This document shows, in pieces, positions 1 to 7,165 of a DNA stretch of 14,080 nucleotides; the first letter of the stretch is position 1; each line of letters begins with the position of its first letter. Under the pieces are notes generated by a model, which saw only the letters and a program-made list of their open reading frames with translations, did not search any database and was not told the origin of the DNA. The position numbers and the translations under genes are program-made. Origin of the DNA: Lachnospiraceae bacterium UBA1766 (GTDB lineage Bacteria > Bacillota > Clostridia > Lachnospirales > Lachnospiraceae); contig DCGY01000085.1 in the NCBI GenBank assembly GCA_002314715.1, positions 48,666 to 62,745 of the forward strand. The letters are read 5' to 3'.

Positions 1-525
1 ACGTCCTGATGCTGTCAATAATATTTTCTCAATATCACCGTGATTTTCACCATTCATCGACTGGAAAATCGCACTGTGTTCACTGTCTACCGGCAAAATG
101 GACACACCGCATTTTTTCGCCAGGGGGATAATTATATGTCCCGCGGTAACCAAGGTCTCTTTATTCGCCAAGGCGATATCCTTGCCGGCCTCAATCGCTG
201 CAATGGTAGGACGAATTCCTATCATTCCCACTACCGCAGTCACCAGAACCTGCACATTTGACATGACCGCGATTTCCATCAGACCGTCCATGCCGCTTAA
301 GATTTTTACCGGAACATCCGCCACCTTCACTGCCAGTTCATCGGCTGCTTCCCTGGTCCACATGCAGGCAAGAAGCGGTTTAAACTCACGGATTTGTTTC
401 TCCATCAATTCTACATTATTACCTGCCGCCAATGCTAATACCTTTATCTCGGGATAGTTTCTCGCCACCTCCAAAGTCTGTGTACCGATTGATCCTGTAG
501 AGCCCAAAATTGCTATGTTTTTCAT
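1..525 (-). CDS. dxr: 1-deoxy-D-xylulose 5-phosphate reductoisomerase (partial, N-terminal 175 residues)
   Basis: This is the first committed enzyme of the MEP isoprenoid pathway. It converts DXP to 2-C-methyl-D-erythritol 4-phosphate with NADPH and a divalent metal in the cytoplasm. The visible part starts with the NADPH-binding motif AILGSTGSIG (residues 5-14), has NKETLV at 121-126, and carries the metal-binding PVDSEH motif with Asp147 and Glu149. The family is about 380 residues long, so the C-terminal half lies beyond the left edge; the frame is open to base 1. I chose the ATG at 525 because GAGATGAG lies just upstream. An in-frame ATG at 534 would add three residues but has a poorer upstream site. 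It is the last visible gene of the pyrH-frr-uppS-cdsA-dxr series, 26 nt behind cdsA, and its product feeds the isoprenoid supply used by UppS. Confidence 0.96.
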   Translation of the reverse strand, partial: MKNIAILGSTGSIGTQTLEVARNYPEIKVLALAAGNNVELMEKQIREFKPLLACMWTREAADELAVKVADVPVKILSGMDGLMEIAVMSNVQVLVTAVVGMIGIRPTIAAIEAGKDIALANKETLVTAGHIIIPLAKKCGVSILPVDSEHSAIFQSMNGENHGDIEKILLTASGR

Positions 526-551
526 TTTTCTCATCTCGATTCAAAATCAAT

Positions 552-1367
552 TTACATAAATAAAAATGTCAGAAGATATACCATGGGCGCCGTAACAATC
601 ATGCTGTCAAAGCGGTCCATAATTCCTCCGTGTCCCGGAATCAAATTTCCGTAATCCTTAATCTCATGATTTCTTTTGATTGCGGAAGCGGCGCAATCTC
701 CTACGATACTCATCACCGCACCTGCCGCGCAAATAAAGGCGATAAGTCCCGCAACCTGCTGCTGTAAAACCACTTTTTCCACAAAGAAATATCCGTAAAG
801 GCCTCCGATCAAAGCAGTTCCAACCACTCCGCCGATACAGCCCTCCAAGGTTTTCTTAGGACTCAGTTTCGGGAAAATCTTTTTCTTTCCGATTAATCTG
901 CCCACAATATAAGCACAGGTATCACAGCCCCAGGAACTAATCAAAATCAGCCAAACCATATATCCGCCGTTGGGATATTCTCTGGTCATATAAATAAAGG
1001 ACAACATTACGGGCGCATACAAAAAGGAAAAACAGGAGGCCATTACCTGCGTGGAATGATATTTGGGAAAGGTCACCACATATACCAGCATGGCCGCCAT
1101 AATCACACCGATTACGGACATAAAAACCAAAGTTTCTCTTTCTGCGAAATAAACAACAGCGTAATAAATAACAATCCCCAGATATCCTACGATTTCCAAT
1201 CCGGATACTGCCTTATCCTTTTTCTCCATGAGCACCTTGGTTAATTCATAATATGCAATCATGGAAATAATTAATAACACGGTCAACAAAGGCACTCCGC
1301 CCAGACCCATGGTTAGCAATGCAATACTCATCAGCACAATTCCACTTGCCAATCTGGTCCAAAACAT
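552..1367 (-). CDS. cdsA: phosphatidate cytidylyltransferase (CDP-diglyceride synthase)
   Basis: This integral membrane enzyme makes CDP-diacylglycerol from phosphatidic acid and CTP, the branch point of phospholipid synthesis. The 271-residue protein is mostly hydrophobic with several membrane segments, for example at about 8-40, 58-100 and 205-225. It contains SPKKTLEG (169-176), typical of the family. The C-terminal CDP-alcohol signature is complete: SAIKR (228-232), then KDYGNLIPGHGGIMDRFDS (237-255), including the conserved HGG and DRxDS. The length matches bacterial CdsA. The start has a strong AGGAGG site that overlaps the end of uppS, with only 3 nt between the genes, so translational coupling is likely. 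The order uppS-cdsA-dxr is standard in Firmicutes. Confidence 0.96.
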   Translation of the reverse strand: MFWTRLASGIVLMSIALLTMGLGGVPLLTVLLIISMIAYYELTKVLMEKKDKAVSGLEIVGYLGIVIYYAVVYFAERETLVFMSVIGVIMAAMLVYVVTFPKYHSTQVMASCFSFLYAPVMLSFIYMTREYPNGGYMVWLILISSWGCDTCAYIVGRLIGKKKIFPKLSPKKTLEGCIGGVVGTALIGGLYGYFFVEKVVLQQQVAGLIAFICAAGAVMSIVGDCAASAIKRNHEIKDYGNLIPGHGGIMDRFDSMIVTAPMVYLLTFLFM

Positions 1368-1370
1368 CGA

Positions 1371-2090
1371 CTATTCCTCCTTTAACCCACCATATTTACG
1401 ATCTCTGTGGTTATAGGCATCCACTGCCTTCAATAATTCCTCTTTTGAAAAATCCGGCCAGGCAACCGGGGTAAAATAAAACTCTGTATAAGCCAGCTGC
1501 CATAACAGGAAGTTTGAGATTCTCTGCTCGTTACAAGTGCGAATCAGTAAATCCGGATCCGGAATACCGGCTGTATCCATATGGGCCTCGATTACTGCCT
1601 CATTAATATGCGTCGGTTCCAGTGTTCCCATGGCCACTTCCTTTGCAACTTTTGTCATAGCGCGACGAAGTTCGTCTCTTCCGCCATAGTTAATGGCAAT
1701 CTGGAAATGTAATCCATCGTTATTCCTGGTTGCCTCCTCCAGCTCGGCAATACGGGTACGAATATCCTCATCCAGTTTGGTCTTGTCCCCGATTACACGT
1801 ACGCACATGCGATTTTTCTCTGCGGTTTTCAAGCAGGTCTTCATGTAATTTCGAAGGAGCTTCATCAGCGCATCCACTTCATCCTGAGGTCTGTTCCAGT
1901 TCTCGGTGGAAAAAGCGTAAACCGTAAGGTACTGAATTCCCATTTTGTAGGCTTCCTCACAAATAACCTCTACCGTTTTCGCGCCCTGCACATGGCCATA
2001 ATTTCTGGGCATACCTTTTGCTTTTGCCCACCGGCCGTTTCCATCCAGAATGATTGCCACATGCTGCGGCATCTTGTAACCATCTTCCAT
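1371..2090 (-). CDS. uppS: isoprenyl transferase (undecaprenyl diphosphate synthase)
   Basis: This cis-prenyltransferase condenses isopentenyl diphosphate onto farnesyl diphosphate to make the C55 lipid carrier precursor for peptidoglycan and other wall polymers. The catalytic Asp16 lies in ILDGNGRWA. TVYAFSTENW (56-65) and the C-terminal PDPDLLIRT and RISNFLLWQLAYTEFYF blocks are all present. The usual RT(G/S)GE stretch reads RTCNE here (184-188), an unusual pair at this position. I chose ATG at 2090 (239 residues) because GAGG stands 6 nt upstream. An in-frame GTG at 2102 would add four residues and has no ribosome binding site. The gene follows frr after a 63-nt gap holding a strong hairpin and is nearly fused to cdsA downstream. 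Confidence 0.95.
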   Translation of the reverse strand: MEDGYKMPQHVAIILDGNGRWAKAKGMPRNYGHVQGAKTVEVICEEAYKMGIQYLTVYAFSTENWNRPQDEVDALMKLLRNYMKTCLKTAEKNRMCVRVIGDKTKLDEDIRTRIAELEEATRNNDGLHFQIAINYGGRDELRRAMTKVAKEVAMGTLEPTHINEAVIEAHMDTAGIPDPDLLIRTCNEQRISNFLLWQLAYTEFYFTPVAWPDFSKEELLKAVDAYNHRDRKYGGLKEE

Positions 2091-2111
2091 GTCAATCCTC
2101 ACTTACAAACG

Positions 2112-2141
2112 AAGGGCGGCAAGCAACTGCTTCCCACCCTT
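2112..2141 (-). other. strong hairpin in the frr-uppS gap, possible attenuator
   Basis: Two 14-nt arms (2112-2125 and 2128-2141) pair with one G-U wobble and one mismatch around a very small loop. On the transcribed minus strand the hairpin lies just after frr and before uppS. It is followed by a modest U-rich stretch (CGTTTGTAAG), not a real poly-U run. It may act as a weak terminator, processing site or stability element between the frr and uppS parts of the operon. The pairing is seen directly; the role is inferred. Confidence 0.5.
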
Positions 2142-2153
2142 TGTATTTTCAAA

Positions 2154-2705
2154 TTAAACGGTCATAATTTCCTTGGACTTGGCATCCATAAGGGTCTCAA
2201 TATCTTTGATAAATTTATCGGTTAATTTCTGCAACTGGTCTTCCAACTGCTTAATTTCATCCTCGGAAACATCTTCCTTGGCAAGCTTCTTGAAAGCATC
2301 ATTTCCGTCTCTACGGATGTTACGAATGGCTACCTTGCCGTCTTCACCCTTCTTCTTTACATCCTTTACCAGATCTTTTCTTCTTTCCTCGGTAAGCTCC
2401 GGGAATACCAAACGAATTACCACACCGTCGTTTGAAGGATTGATTCCGATATCAGAGGTCATAATTGCTTTTTCAATTTCGCGAATCATGCTCTTTTCCC
2501 AGGGTGCAATCTGGATTACTCTTGCTTCGGGAACGGTAACATTACCAACCTGCTGAATGGGGGTAGGGGTGCCGTAATAATCAACGCGAAGCTTATCCAA
2601 TACATGAGGGTTTGCACGACCGGCACGAATAGCGGCATAATCTGCCTCCAAATATTCAAATGCTTTCTTCATTTTCTCATCATAAACTGTAATTCTGCTA
2701 TCCAT
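2154..2705 (-). CDS. frr: ribosome recycling factor
   Basis: RRF works with EF-G to split post-termination ribosomes into subunits so that they can start again. The 183-residue product matches the usual length of about 185. It shows the family hallmarks: RAGRANPHVLD (28-38), YYGTPTPIQQVGNV (43-56), the PWEKSMIREIEKAI region, NPSNDGVVIRL (94-104), LTEERRKDLVK, and the RNIRRDGND helix of the three-helix bundle. An AGGAGG is present 13 nt before the ATG, longer than usual spacing; no better in-frame start is visible. It lies 25 nt downstream of pyrH, the classic pyrH-frr pair, and is very probably cotranscribed with it. Confidence 0.97.
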   Translation of the reverse strand: MDSRITVYDEKMKKAFEYLEADYAAIRAGRANPHVLDKLRVDYYGTPTPIQQVGNVTVPEARVIQIAPWEKSMIREIEKAIMTSDIGINPSNDGVVIRLVFPELTEERRKDLVKDVKKKGEDGKVAIRNIRRDGNDAFKKLAKEDVSEDEIKQLEDQLQKLTDKFIKDIETLMDAKSKEIMTV

Positions 2706-2730
2706 AATCTTAATTCTTCCTCCTAATATT

Positions 2731-3426
2731 CTAAACGGTTACCTTGGTACCGTTAAAGTCTGCGCTAAGTGCTTTTACAATGCTGTTCTCTTCATTCAAT
2801 CCAAATACCCACATGGGCATCTTATTGTCTCTCGCCAAAATAGAAGCCGTCATATCCACTACCTGGAGATTGTTTGCAATTACTTCATCGATGGACACAG
2901 TATCATATTTTACTGCAGCCGGATTCTTGGCAGGGTCATCATTATAAACGCCGTCAATTGCCTTTGCCAGAAGAATTACATCCGCTTCTACCTCAATTGC
3001 GCGAAGTACTACGCCGGTATCGGTAGAGAAATAAGGATGTCCGGTACCACCGGCAAAAAATACTACCATACCTTTTTCAAAATATTTATTTGCTCTGTCC
3101 TTTGAAAATAACTTGGTAAAAGAACCGATTTCAAAAGGGGTCAGAATATTGGTCATCATACCTACGGAACGGAAAATCTCAGACACATAAATACAGTTCA
3201 TAACCGTAGCCAGCATACCAATCTGGTCTGCTTTGGTTCTGTCTATATTTTCGCTGGAACGACCTCTCCAGAAATTACCTCCACCGATTACAATACCTAC
3301 CTGAATTCCATCATCTACAAGCTGCTTGACCTGCAATGCAACCTTTCGAACCGTTTCCTCGGAAAAACCGGTCTTCTTTTCTCCCGCAAGCGCTTCACCG
3401 CTTAACTTAAGTAAAATTCTCTGCAT
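2731..3426 (-). CDS. pyrH: UMP kinase (uridylate kinase)
   Basis: PyrH phosphorylates UMP to UDP with ATP as a cytoplasmic hexamer of the amino acid kinase fold. It is essential for pyrimidine nucleotide supply and is typically controlled by GTP and UTP. The 231-residue product has RILLKLSGEAL at the N-terminus, the glycine-rich VIGGGNFWRGR (47-56), the UMP-binding DQIGMLATVMN (68-78), AGGTGHPYFSTDT (125-137), and AKAIDGVYNDDP (154-165). Length and motifs are fully typical. AAGGAG stands at normal spacing before the ATG. The gene is 19 nt behind the polysaccharide deacetylase gene. In most Firmicutes rpsB-tsf precedes pyrH, so the upstream neighbour here is different. Confidence 0.97.
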   Translation of the reverse strand: MQRILLKLSGEALAGEKKTGFSEETVRKVALQVKQLVDDGIQVGIVIGGGNFWRGRSSENIDRTKADQIGMLATVMNCIYVSEIFRSVGMMTNILTPFEIGSFTKLFSKDRANKYFEKGMVVFFAGGTGHPYFSTDTGVVLRAIEVEADVILLAKAIDGVYNDDPAKNPAAVKYDTVSIDEVIANNLQVVDMTASILARDNKMPMWVFGLNEENSIVKALSADFNGTKVTV

Positions 3427-3445
3427 TCTTTTCTCTCCTTTATTT

Positions 3446-4402
3446 TCAGTTTCCGTCTTTCATATGCTGTATGGGTACCGTATCCTCCGTAATGGGCAAA
3501 AATACGGTGTCGCCTCTGGCCTGAAGTGCCGCAATCAGCACCGGTAATCCCTGTAATGTGGTATTATCTGCGCCACCGTCATGCATCAGTATCACCACAT
3601 CCGATTTTCTTTCGAAATCCTCCAGGCAATTCATCAAAAAGGCCGTAATGGACAAGTTTCCGTTTGCGCCGTCGCCCGAATCCGCATTCCAGTCAAAATA
3701 GGTTACGCCCTGTTCTCCCAGGTAATCTATAAATACCTGCATATCCAAATTACTGACCTGATTGGAGCTTCCTCCCGGGAATCGATACAATTTGCTCTCT
3801 ACTCCGGTTCTCTCATAAATCAAATCACGAATCTTGATATAATCCACCTTAAACGTATTAAGAGACCGATATATATCCGAATATTTATGGCTGAAAGAGT
3901 GCATTCCTATGGAATGGCCTCTTTTCGTTATTTCCGGCAACATTTTAAGTTCTGCTTCCAGCTCTCTGCCAAGTACAAAAAAAGTAGCTTTCACATCATA
4001 CTGATCCAGAATATCCAGAATCTTTTGTGTATTCAGACTAGGTCCGTCATCAAAGGTAAGGTACACCCTGTGTTTGTACTCGGAAGGATCTTTTGCTACT
4101 ACCTGTTCCTGTTGTTCCTCTTCCTTTTCCTTCTCCAAAGCAGCCAATTCTTCCTGGCGTTTTTTTTCTTCCTCCTGTCGGATACGTTCCTGCTCTTTCA
4201 GTTCTGACACTTCCCGCTCCTTTTCCGAAATCTGCGCGTTCAGTGCATTTATTTCCGTCCTACTTTCCTGCCTGAGAGCCATATACTCTGCTCCCAGATA
4301 AATCAAGGCAAAAAGCACAACCATAAAAGAAAGAATCAGTGCCACACTCCAACCGGACGGAGTGTCTTTTTTCTTTTTTACCGTTTGTTCTTTTTTTGAC
4401 AT
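3446..4402 (-). CDS. membrane-anchored polysaccharide deacetylase (NodB domain, CE4)
   Basis: This is a predicted extracellular carbohydrate deacetylase acting on peptidoglycan or another N-acetylated wall polymer. A short Lys-rich cytoplasmic start is followed by one membrane segment (about residues 18-40), a highly charged Glu/Lys/Gln-rich coiled-coil-like region (about 48-100), and a NodB domain (about 110-305). CE4 motifs are intact: TFDDGPS (116-122) with the Asp118-Asp119 pair, HSFSH (168-172) with two metal-binding histidines, RFPGGSS (207-213), FDWNADSGD (236-244), and LMHDGG (272-277) with the late His274. The set resembles PgdA-type N-acetylglucosamine deacetylases, but the exact substrate cannot be read from sequence. 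GAGG precedes the ATG. It is 19 nt from pyrH, so it may lead that operon. Confidence 0.93.
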   Translation of the reverse strand: MSKKEQTVKKKKDTPSGWSVALILSFMVVLFALIYLGAEYMALRQESRTEINALNAQISEKEREVSELKEQERIRQEEEKKRQEELAALEKEKEEEQQEQVVAKDPSEYKHRVYLTFDDGPSLNTQKILDILDQYDVKATFFVLGRELEAELKMLPEITKRGHSIGMHSFSHKYSDIYRSLNTFKVDYIKIRDLIYERTGVESKLYRFPGGSSNQVSNLDMQVFIDYLGEQGVTYFDWNADSGDGANGNLSITAFLMNCLEDFERKSDVVILMHDGGADNTTLQGLPVLIAALQARGDTVFLPITEDTVPIQHMKDGN

Positions 4403-4414
4403 CTGCTTACCTCA

Positions 4415-4459
4415 ATTTGCGATCCCTCTTCCATCTCGAAAAGGCATAGCTTCGCAAAT
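4415..4459 (-). other. inverted repeat in the deacetylase 5' leader
   Basis: An exact 8-bp inverted repeat, ATTTGCGA (4415-4422) and TCGCAAAT (4452-4459), lies between the predicted -10 box and the start codon of the deacetylase gene. If transcription starts near 4456 the mRNA would begin in or beside one arm, and the other arm would sit next to the GAGG ribosome binding site. It may be a 5' stem or a protein operator; the function is unknown. Confidence 0.35.
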
Positions 4460-4462
4460 AAT

Positions 4463-4491
4463 AGTATAACATAACAATCCCTTTAGGAAAA
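4463..4491 (-). promoter_or_regulatory. predicted promoter of the deacetylase-pyrH transcript
   Basis: On the minus strand there is a TATACT -10 box (4463-4468) preceded by TGT, giving an extended -10 element (TGnTATACT). A weak -35 (TTTTCC) stands 17 nt upstream. It lies about 60 nt before the deacetylase start and after the terminator of the heat-shock operon. No other strong promoter is visible before pyrH, so this one may drive the whole deacetylase-pyrH-frr series. Confidence 0.5.
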
Positions 4492-4514
4492 GTGTTTTTT
4501 ACCAAGAATACTTT

Positions 4515-4564
4515 CCGAAAAACAAGAAAACCTTCCCGCCCCGGTCTCCCGGGACAAGAAGGTT
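4515..4564 (-). terminator. intrinsic terminator of the groES-groEL-FKBP operon
   Basis: The outer arms AACCTTC (4529-4535) and GAAGGTT (4558-4564) pair exactly. An inner GC-rich stem, CCCGG (4540-4544) with CCGGG (4549-4553), closes on a TCTC loop. On the minus strand the hairpin is followed by a U-rich tract (TTTTCTTGTTTTT). It stands 27 nt after the FKBP stop codon and separates this operon from the deacetylase promoter. Confidence 0.82.
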
Positions 4565-4591
4565 AACACAATTACTTGTTTGTCAATCGAA

Positions 4592-5020
4592 TCAGTCGCA
4601 AACCTCTACCAATTCAATTTTGAAATTCAATTCTTTTCCTGCCATTTCATGATTTGCGTCAAAGGTAATGGTGGTATCCGTCTTCTCAGCTACTACAACC
4701 GGGAAGGGCTGGCCCAAAGAATTCTGCAAATATACCTTCTGGCCTACGGAAAGATTTTCGGAACCGGGCAATTCACTAATCTCAACGTCAAAGATAGCGT
4801 CCGGATCAGATGCACCGTATGCTTCTTCCGGCATCAAATGGATATCCACAATCTGTCCTACTTCCATATTTTCAACAGCCTTGTCAAAGCCCTTAATCAT
4901 CTGTCCTGCCCCGCAGGTAAAATCAAGTGTCTGACCACGGTCGTAAGAAGAGTCAAACTTGGTACCGTCATTAAAGGTACCGGTATAGTGTACACGACAT
5001 TTTTTATTTAAATTGCTCAC
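4592..5020 (-). CDS. FKBP-type peptidyl-prolyl cis-trans isomerase, SlyD-like
   Basis: This is a predicted cytoplasmic folding helper that isomerises X-Pro bonds. The 142-residue product has an FKBP half-domain (CRVHYTGTF at 8-16, GTKFDSSYD, GAGQMIKGFDKAVENMEVG at 37-55, PEEAYG at 64-69). An inserted chaperone-like flap (about 70-120) and the closing strand AGKELNFKIELVEV (127-140) follow, which is the SlyD arrangement. The histidine-rich metal-binding tail of Escherichia coli SlyD is absent. The start codon is GTG at 5018-5020 with AGGAG 8 nt upstream. It lies 37 nt behind groEL and before a shared terminator, so it is most likely the third gene of the heat-shock operon. Confidence 0.92.
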   Translation of the reverse strand: MSNLNKKCRVHYTGTFNDGTKFDSSYDRGQTLDFTCGAGQMIKGFDKAVENMEVGQIVDIHLMPEEAYGASDPDAIFDVEISELPGSENLSVGQKVYLQNSLGQPFPVVVAEKTDTTITFDANHEMAGKELNFKIELVEVCD

Positions 5021-5057
5021 GAAATATTCTCCTTCGGTGTTTTCTATTGGGAAAGAA

Positions 5058-6680
5058 TTACATCATTCCGCCCATTCCGCCGCCTGCAGGCATGGGAGGT
5101 ACATCTTCCTTAATGGTTGCAACTACGCTCTCGGTAGTAAGCAAGGTACTTGCTACGCTGGTAGCGTTCTGAAGAGCACTTCTGGTAACCTTCGCAGGAT
5201 CCAGAATACCTGCCTCTACCATGTTTACGTATTCTTCCTTTAATGCATCGAATCCGATACCAACCTCGGACTCACGTACCTTATTGATGATTACGCTGCC
5301 TTCCAAACCGGCATTCGCGGAAATATGATATAAAGGAGCTTCCAAAGCCTTTAATACGATACGGGCACCGGTCTTCTCATCACCTTCCAAAGCATCTGCA
5401 AGTTTCGCAACTTCCTTGGAAGCATGAATATATGCGGAACCACCACCACAGATGATACCCTCTTCTACTGCGGCTCTGGTTGCTGCCAAAGCATCTTCCA
5501 AACGAAGCTTTGCTTCCTTCATTTCGGTCTCGGTTGCAGCACCTACGCGGATTACCGCTACACCGCCTGCCAACTTCGCAAGTCTTTCCTGAAGCTTCTC
5601 ACGATCAAAATCAGAGGTGGATTCCTCAATCATATTCTTAATCTGTGCGATTCTGGCCTTGATTGCATCCTTATCGCCTGCGCCGTCCACAATTACGGTA
5701 TTTTCCTTCTGAACCTTTACAGACTTTGCCTGACCAAGCATATCCATGGTTACATCCTTTAAGTCATAACCAAGTTCGGAGCTTACTACGGTACCGCCGG
5801 TAAGAATTGCGATATCTTCAAGCATAGCCTTTCTTCTGTCACCATAGCCGGGAGCCTTTACTGCCACTACATTAAAGGTACCGCGAAGTTTGTTTACGAT
5901 TAAGGTGGTAAGTGCTTCACCTTCAACATCCTCTGCAATGATTAACAACTTTGCACCGGACTGTACAATCTGCTCCAGAACAGGAAGAATTTCCTGGATA
6001 TTGGAGATTTTCTTGTCGGTAATCAGGATGTAAGGATTATCCAAAACGGACTCCATCTTATCCATATCACTTGCCATATAAGCGGAAATATATCCACGGT
6101 CAAACTGCATACCCTCTACCAAATCAAGCTCGGTCTGCATGGTCTTGGACTCCTCAATGGTAATAACACCGTCTCCGCTAACCTTTTCCATTGCATCAGC
6201 CACCAACTGACCGATTTCATCATCCCCTGCGGAAATCGCTGCTACTCTTGCGATATGATTCTTGCCGTTTACCTTCTGGCTCATTTTTGCAATTGCTTCT
6301 ACTGCGCAATCGGTTGCCTTCTTCATACCTTTTCTGAGGATGATCGGGTTTGCACCTGCCGCAAGATTCTTCATACCTGCATTTACCATAGCCTGTGCAA
6401 GAACAGTTGCTGTAGTGGTACCGTCACCTGCCACATCATTTGTCTTGGTAGCTACTTCCTTTACAAGCTGTGCGCCCATATTTTCGAATGCATCCTCAAG
6501 CTCGATTTCCTTTGCAATGGTAACACCATCATTGGTAATCAAAGGAGCGCCGAAGGACTTATCCAAAACAACATTTCTTCCTTTGGGTCCCAAGGTTACT
6601 CTTACGGTATTTGCAAGCTGATTTACACCAGCCTCTAACGCTGCACGTGCTTCCGCACCATATTTAATTTCCTTTGCCAT
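5058..6680 (-). CDS. groEL: chaperonin GroEL (Hsp60)
   Basis: GroEL forms the double-ring ATP-driven folding chamber that works with the GroES lid in the cytoplasm. The 540-residue protein is full length. It has the GPKGRNVVLD nucleotide-binding stretch (31-40), ITNDGVTIAKEIEL (48-61) with Asp51, GDGTTTATVL (85-94), the apical-domain substrate region, and LEDALAATRAAVEEG with the ATPase Asp at about 395. It ends with the typical Gly-Met-rich tail (GGGMGGMM). AGGAGG stands 10 nt before the ATG. It follows groES after a 96-nt gap that holds a small hairpin. Regulation by HrcA at the CIRCE element upstream of groES is expected. Confidence 0.99.
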   Translation of the reverse strand: MAKEIKYGAEARAALEAGVNQLANTVRVTLGPKGRNVVLDKSFGAPLITNDGVTIAKEIELEDAFENMGAQLVKEVATKTNDVAGDGTTTATVLAQAMVNAGMKNLAAGANPIILRKGMKKATDCAVEAIAKMSQKVNGKNHIARVAAISAGDDEIGQLVADAMEKVSGDGVITIEESKTMQTELDLVEGMQFDRGYISAYMASDMDKMESVLDNPYILITDKKISNIQEILPVLEQIVQSGAKLLIIAEDVEGEALTTLIVNKLRGTFNVVAVKAPGYGDRRKAMLEDIAILTGGTVVSSELGYDLKDVTMDMLGQAKSVKVQKENTVIVDGAGDKDAIKARIAQIKNMIEESTSDFDREKLQERLAKLAGGVAVIRVGAATETEMKEAKLRLEDALAATRAAVEEGIICGGGSAYIHASKEVAKLADALEGDEKTGARIVLKALEAPLYHISANAGLEGSVIINKVRESEVGIGFDALKEEYVNMVEAGILDPAKVTRSALQNATSVASTLLTTESVVATIKEDVPPMPAGGGMGGMM

Positions 6681-6724
6681 GACTTTATAGCCTCCTAAAA
6701 AATAATTAACTTAAATTTCCGTTC

Positions 6725-6749
6725 ATAAGCCTTACGTTGTTTGGCTTAT
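6725..6749 (-). other. hairpin in the groES-groEL intergenic region
   Basis: Exact 7-bp arms ATAAGCC (6725-6731) and GGCTTAT (6743-6749) surround an 11-nt loop. No poly-U follows on the transcribed strand, so it is not a terminator. It may be an mRNA processing or stability element between the two cistrons; this is inference. Confidence 0.4.
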
Positions 6750-6776
6750 TACCAAAGAGTCCGTTTTCTTTGTGCC

Positions 6777-7061
6777 TTACTGGATAATGGCCAAAATGTC
6801 GTTTTGCTTCACAACAATATATTCCTGGTCATCCAATTTCACTTCTGTACCGGCATACTTGGAGTAGATTACCTGGTCTCCAACCTTTACTTCCATCTTT
6901 ACTTCCTTGCCATCTACCACAGTGCCGGGTCCAACTGCGATAACCTCTGCCTGCTGTGGCTTTTCTTTATTTTGTCCGGGAAGAACGATACCGGATTTGG
7001 TTGTTTCCTCCGCTACCAACTGCTTTAATACAACTCTGTCTCCCAAGGGTACTAATTTCAT
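6777..7061 (-). CDS. groES: co-chaperonin GroES (Hsp10)
   Basis: GroES caps the GroEL cavity as a heptameric lid. The 94-residue product is the standard length. It starts KLVPLGDRVVLK (2-13), has the mobile loop around EETTKSGIVLPG (18-29), the EVIAVGPG turn (39-46), VKVGDQVIYSKYAGTEV (59-75) and a C-terminal ILAIIQ. GGAGG is placed 8 nt before the ATG. It is the first gene of the operon, directly behind a sigma-A promoter and a CIRCE operator, and is followed by groEL and the FKBP gene. Confidence 0.98.
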   Translation of the reverse strand: MKLVPLGDRVVLKQLVAEETTKSGIVLPGQNKEKPQQAEVIAVGPGTVVDGKEVKMEVKVGDQVIYSKYAGTEVKLDDQEYIVVKQNDILAIIQ

Positions 7062-7097
7062 ATTGACTGCCTCCTTTAAATGCTTTGCATCTATTTG

Positions 7098-7124
7098 TTA
7101 GCACTCTGCGTGTTTGAGTGCTAA
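7098..7124. promoter_or_regulatory. CIRCE operator (HrcA binding site)
   Basis: The site is an exact match to the CIRCE consensus: TTAGCACTC, 9 nt, GAGTGCTAA. It lies 36 nt upstream of the groES start codon and within a few bases of the expected transcription start, so bound HrcA would block transcription of the groES-groEL-FKBP operon. HrcA itself is not encoded in the window. Confidence 0.98.
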
Positions 7125-7136
7125 TCACTAGAACCT

Positions 7137-7165
7137 ATATTAGATTTATATACATTCTAATGCAA
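7137..7165 (-). promoter_or_regulatory. sigma-A promoter of the groES operon
   Basis: On the minus strand TTGCAT (-35, 7160-7165) is separated by exactly 17 nt from TAATAT (-10, 7137-7142). The predicted start near 7130 is directly beside CIRCE. A-rich tracts lie just upstream of the -35 box and could act as an UP-like element. Confidence 0.8.

Noticed and set aside
98..457. 119-codon open frame on the plus strand at the left edge
   Set aside because: It is antisense to dxr, which carries clear NADPH- and metal-binding motifs.
3581..4207. 208-codon open frame on the plus strand
   Set aside because: It lies entirely antisense to the well-supported deacetylase gene, is Phe/Ile/Leu-rich from the reversed coiled-coil codons, and has no ribosome binding site.
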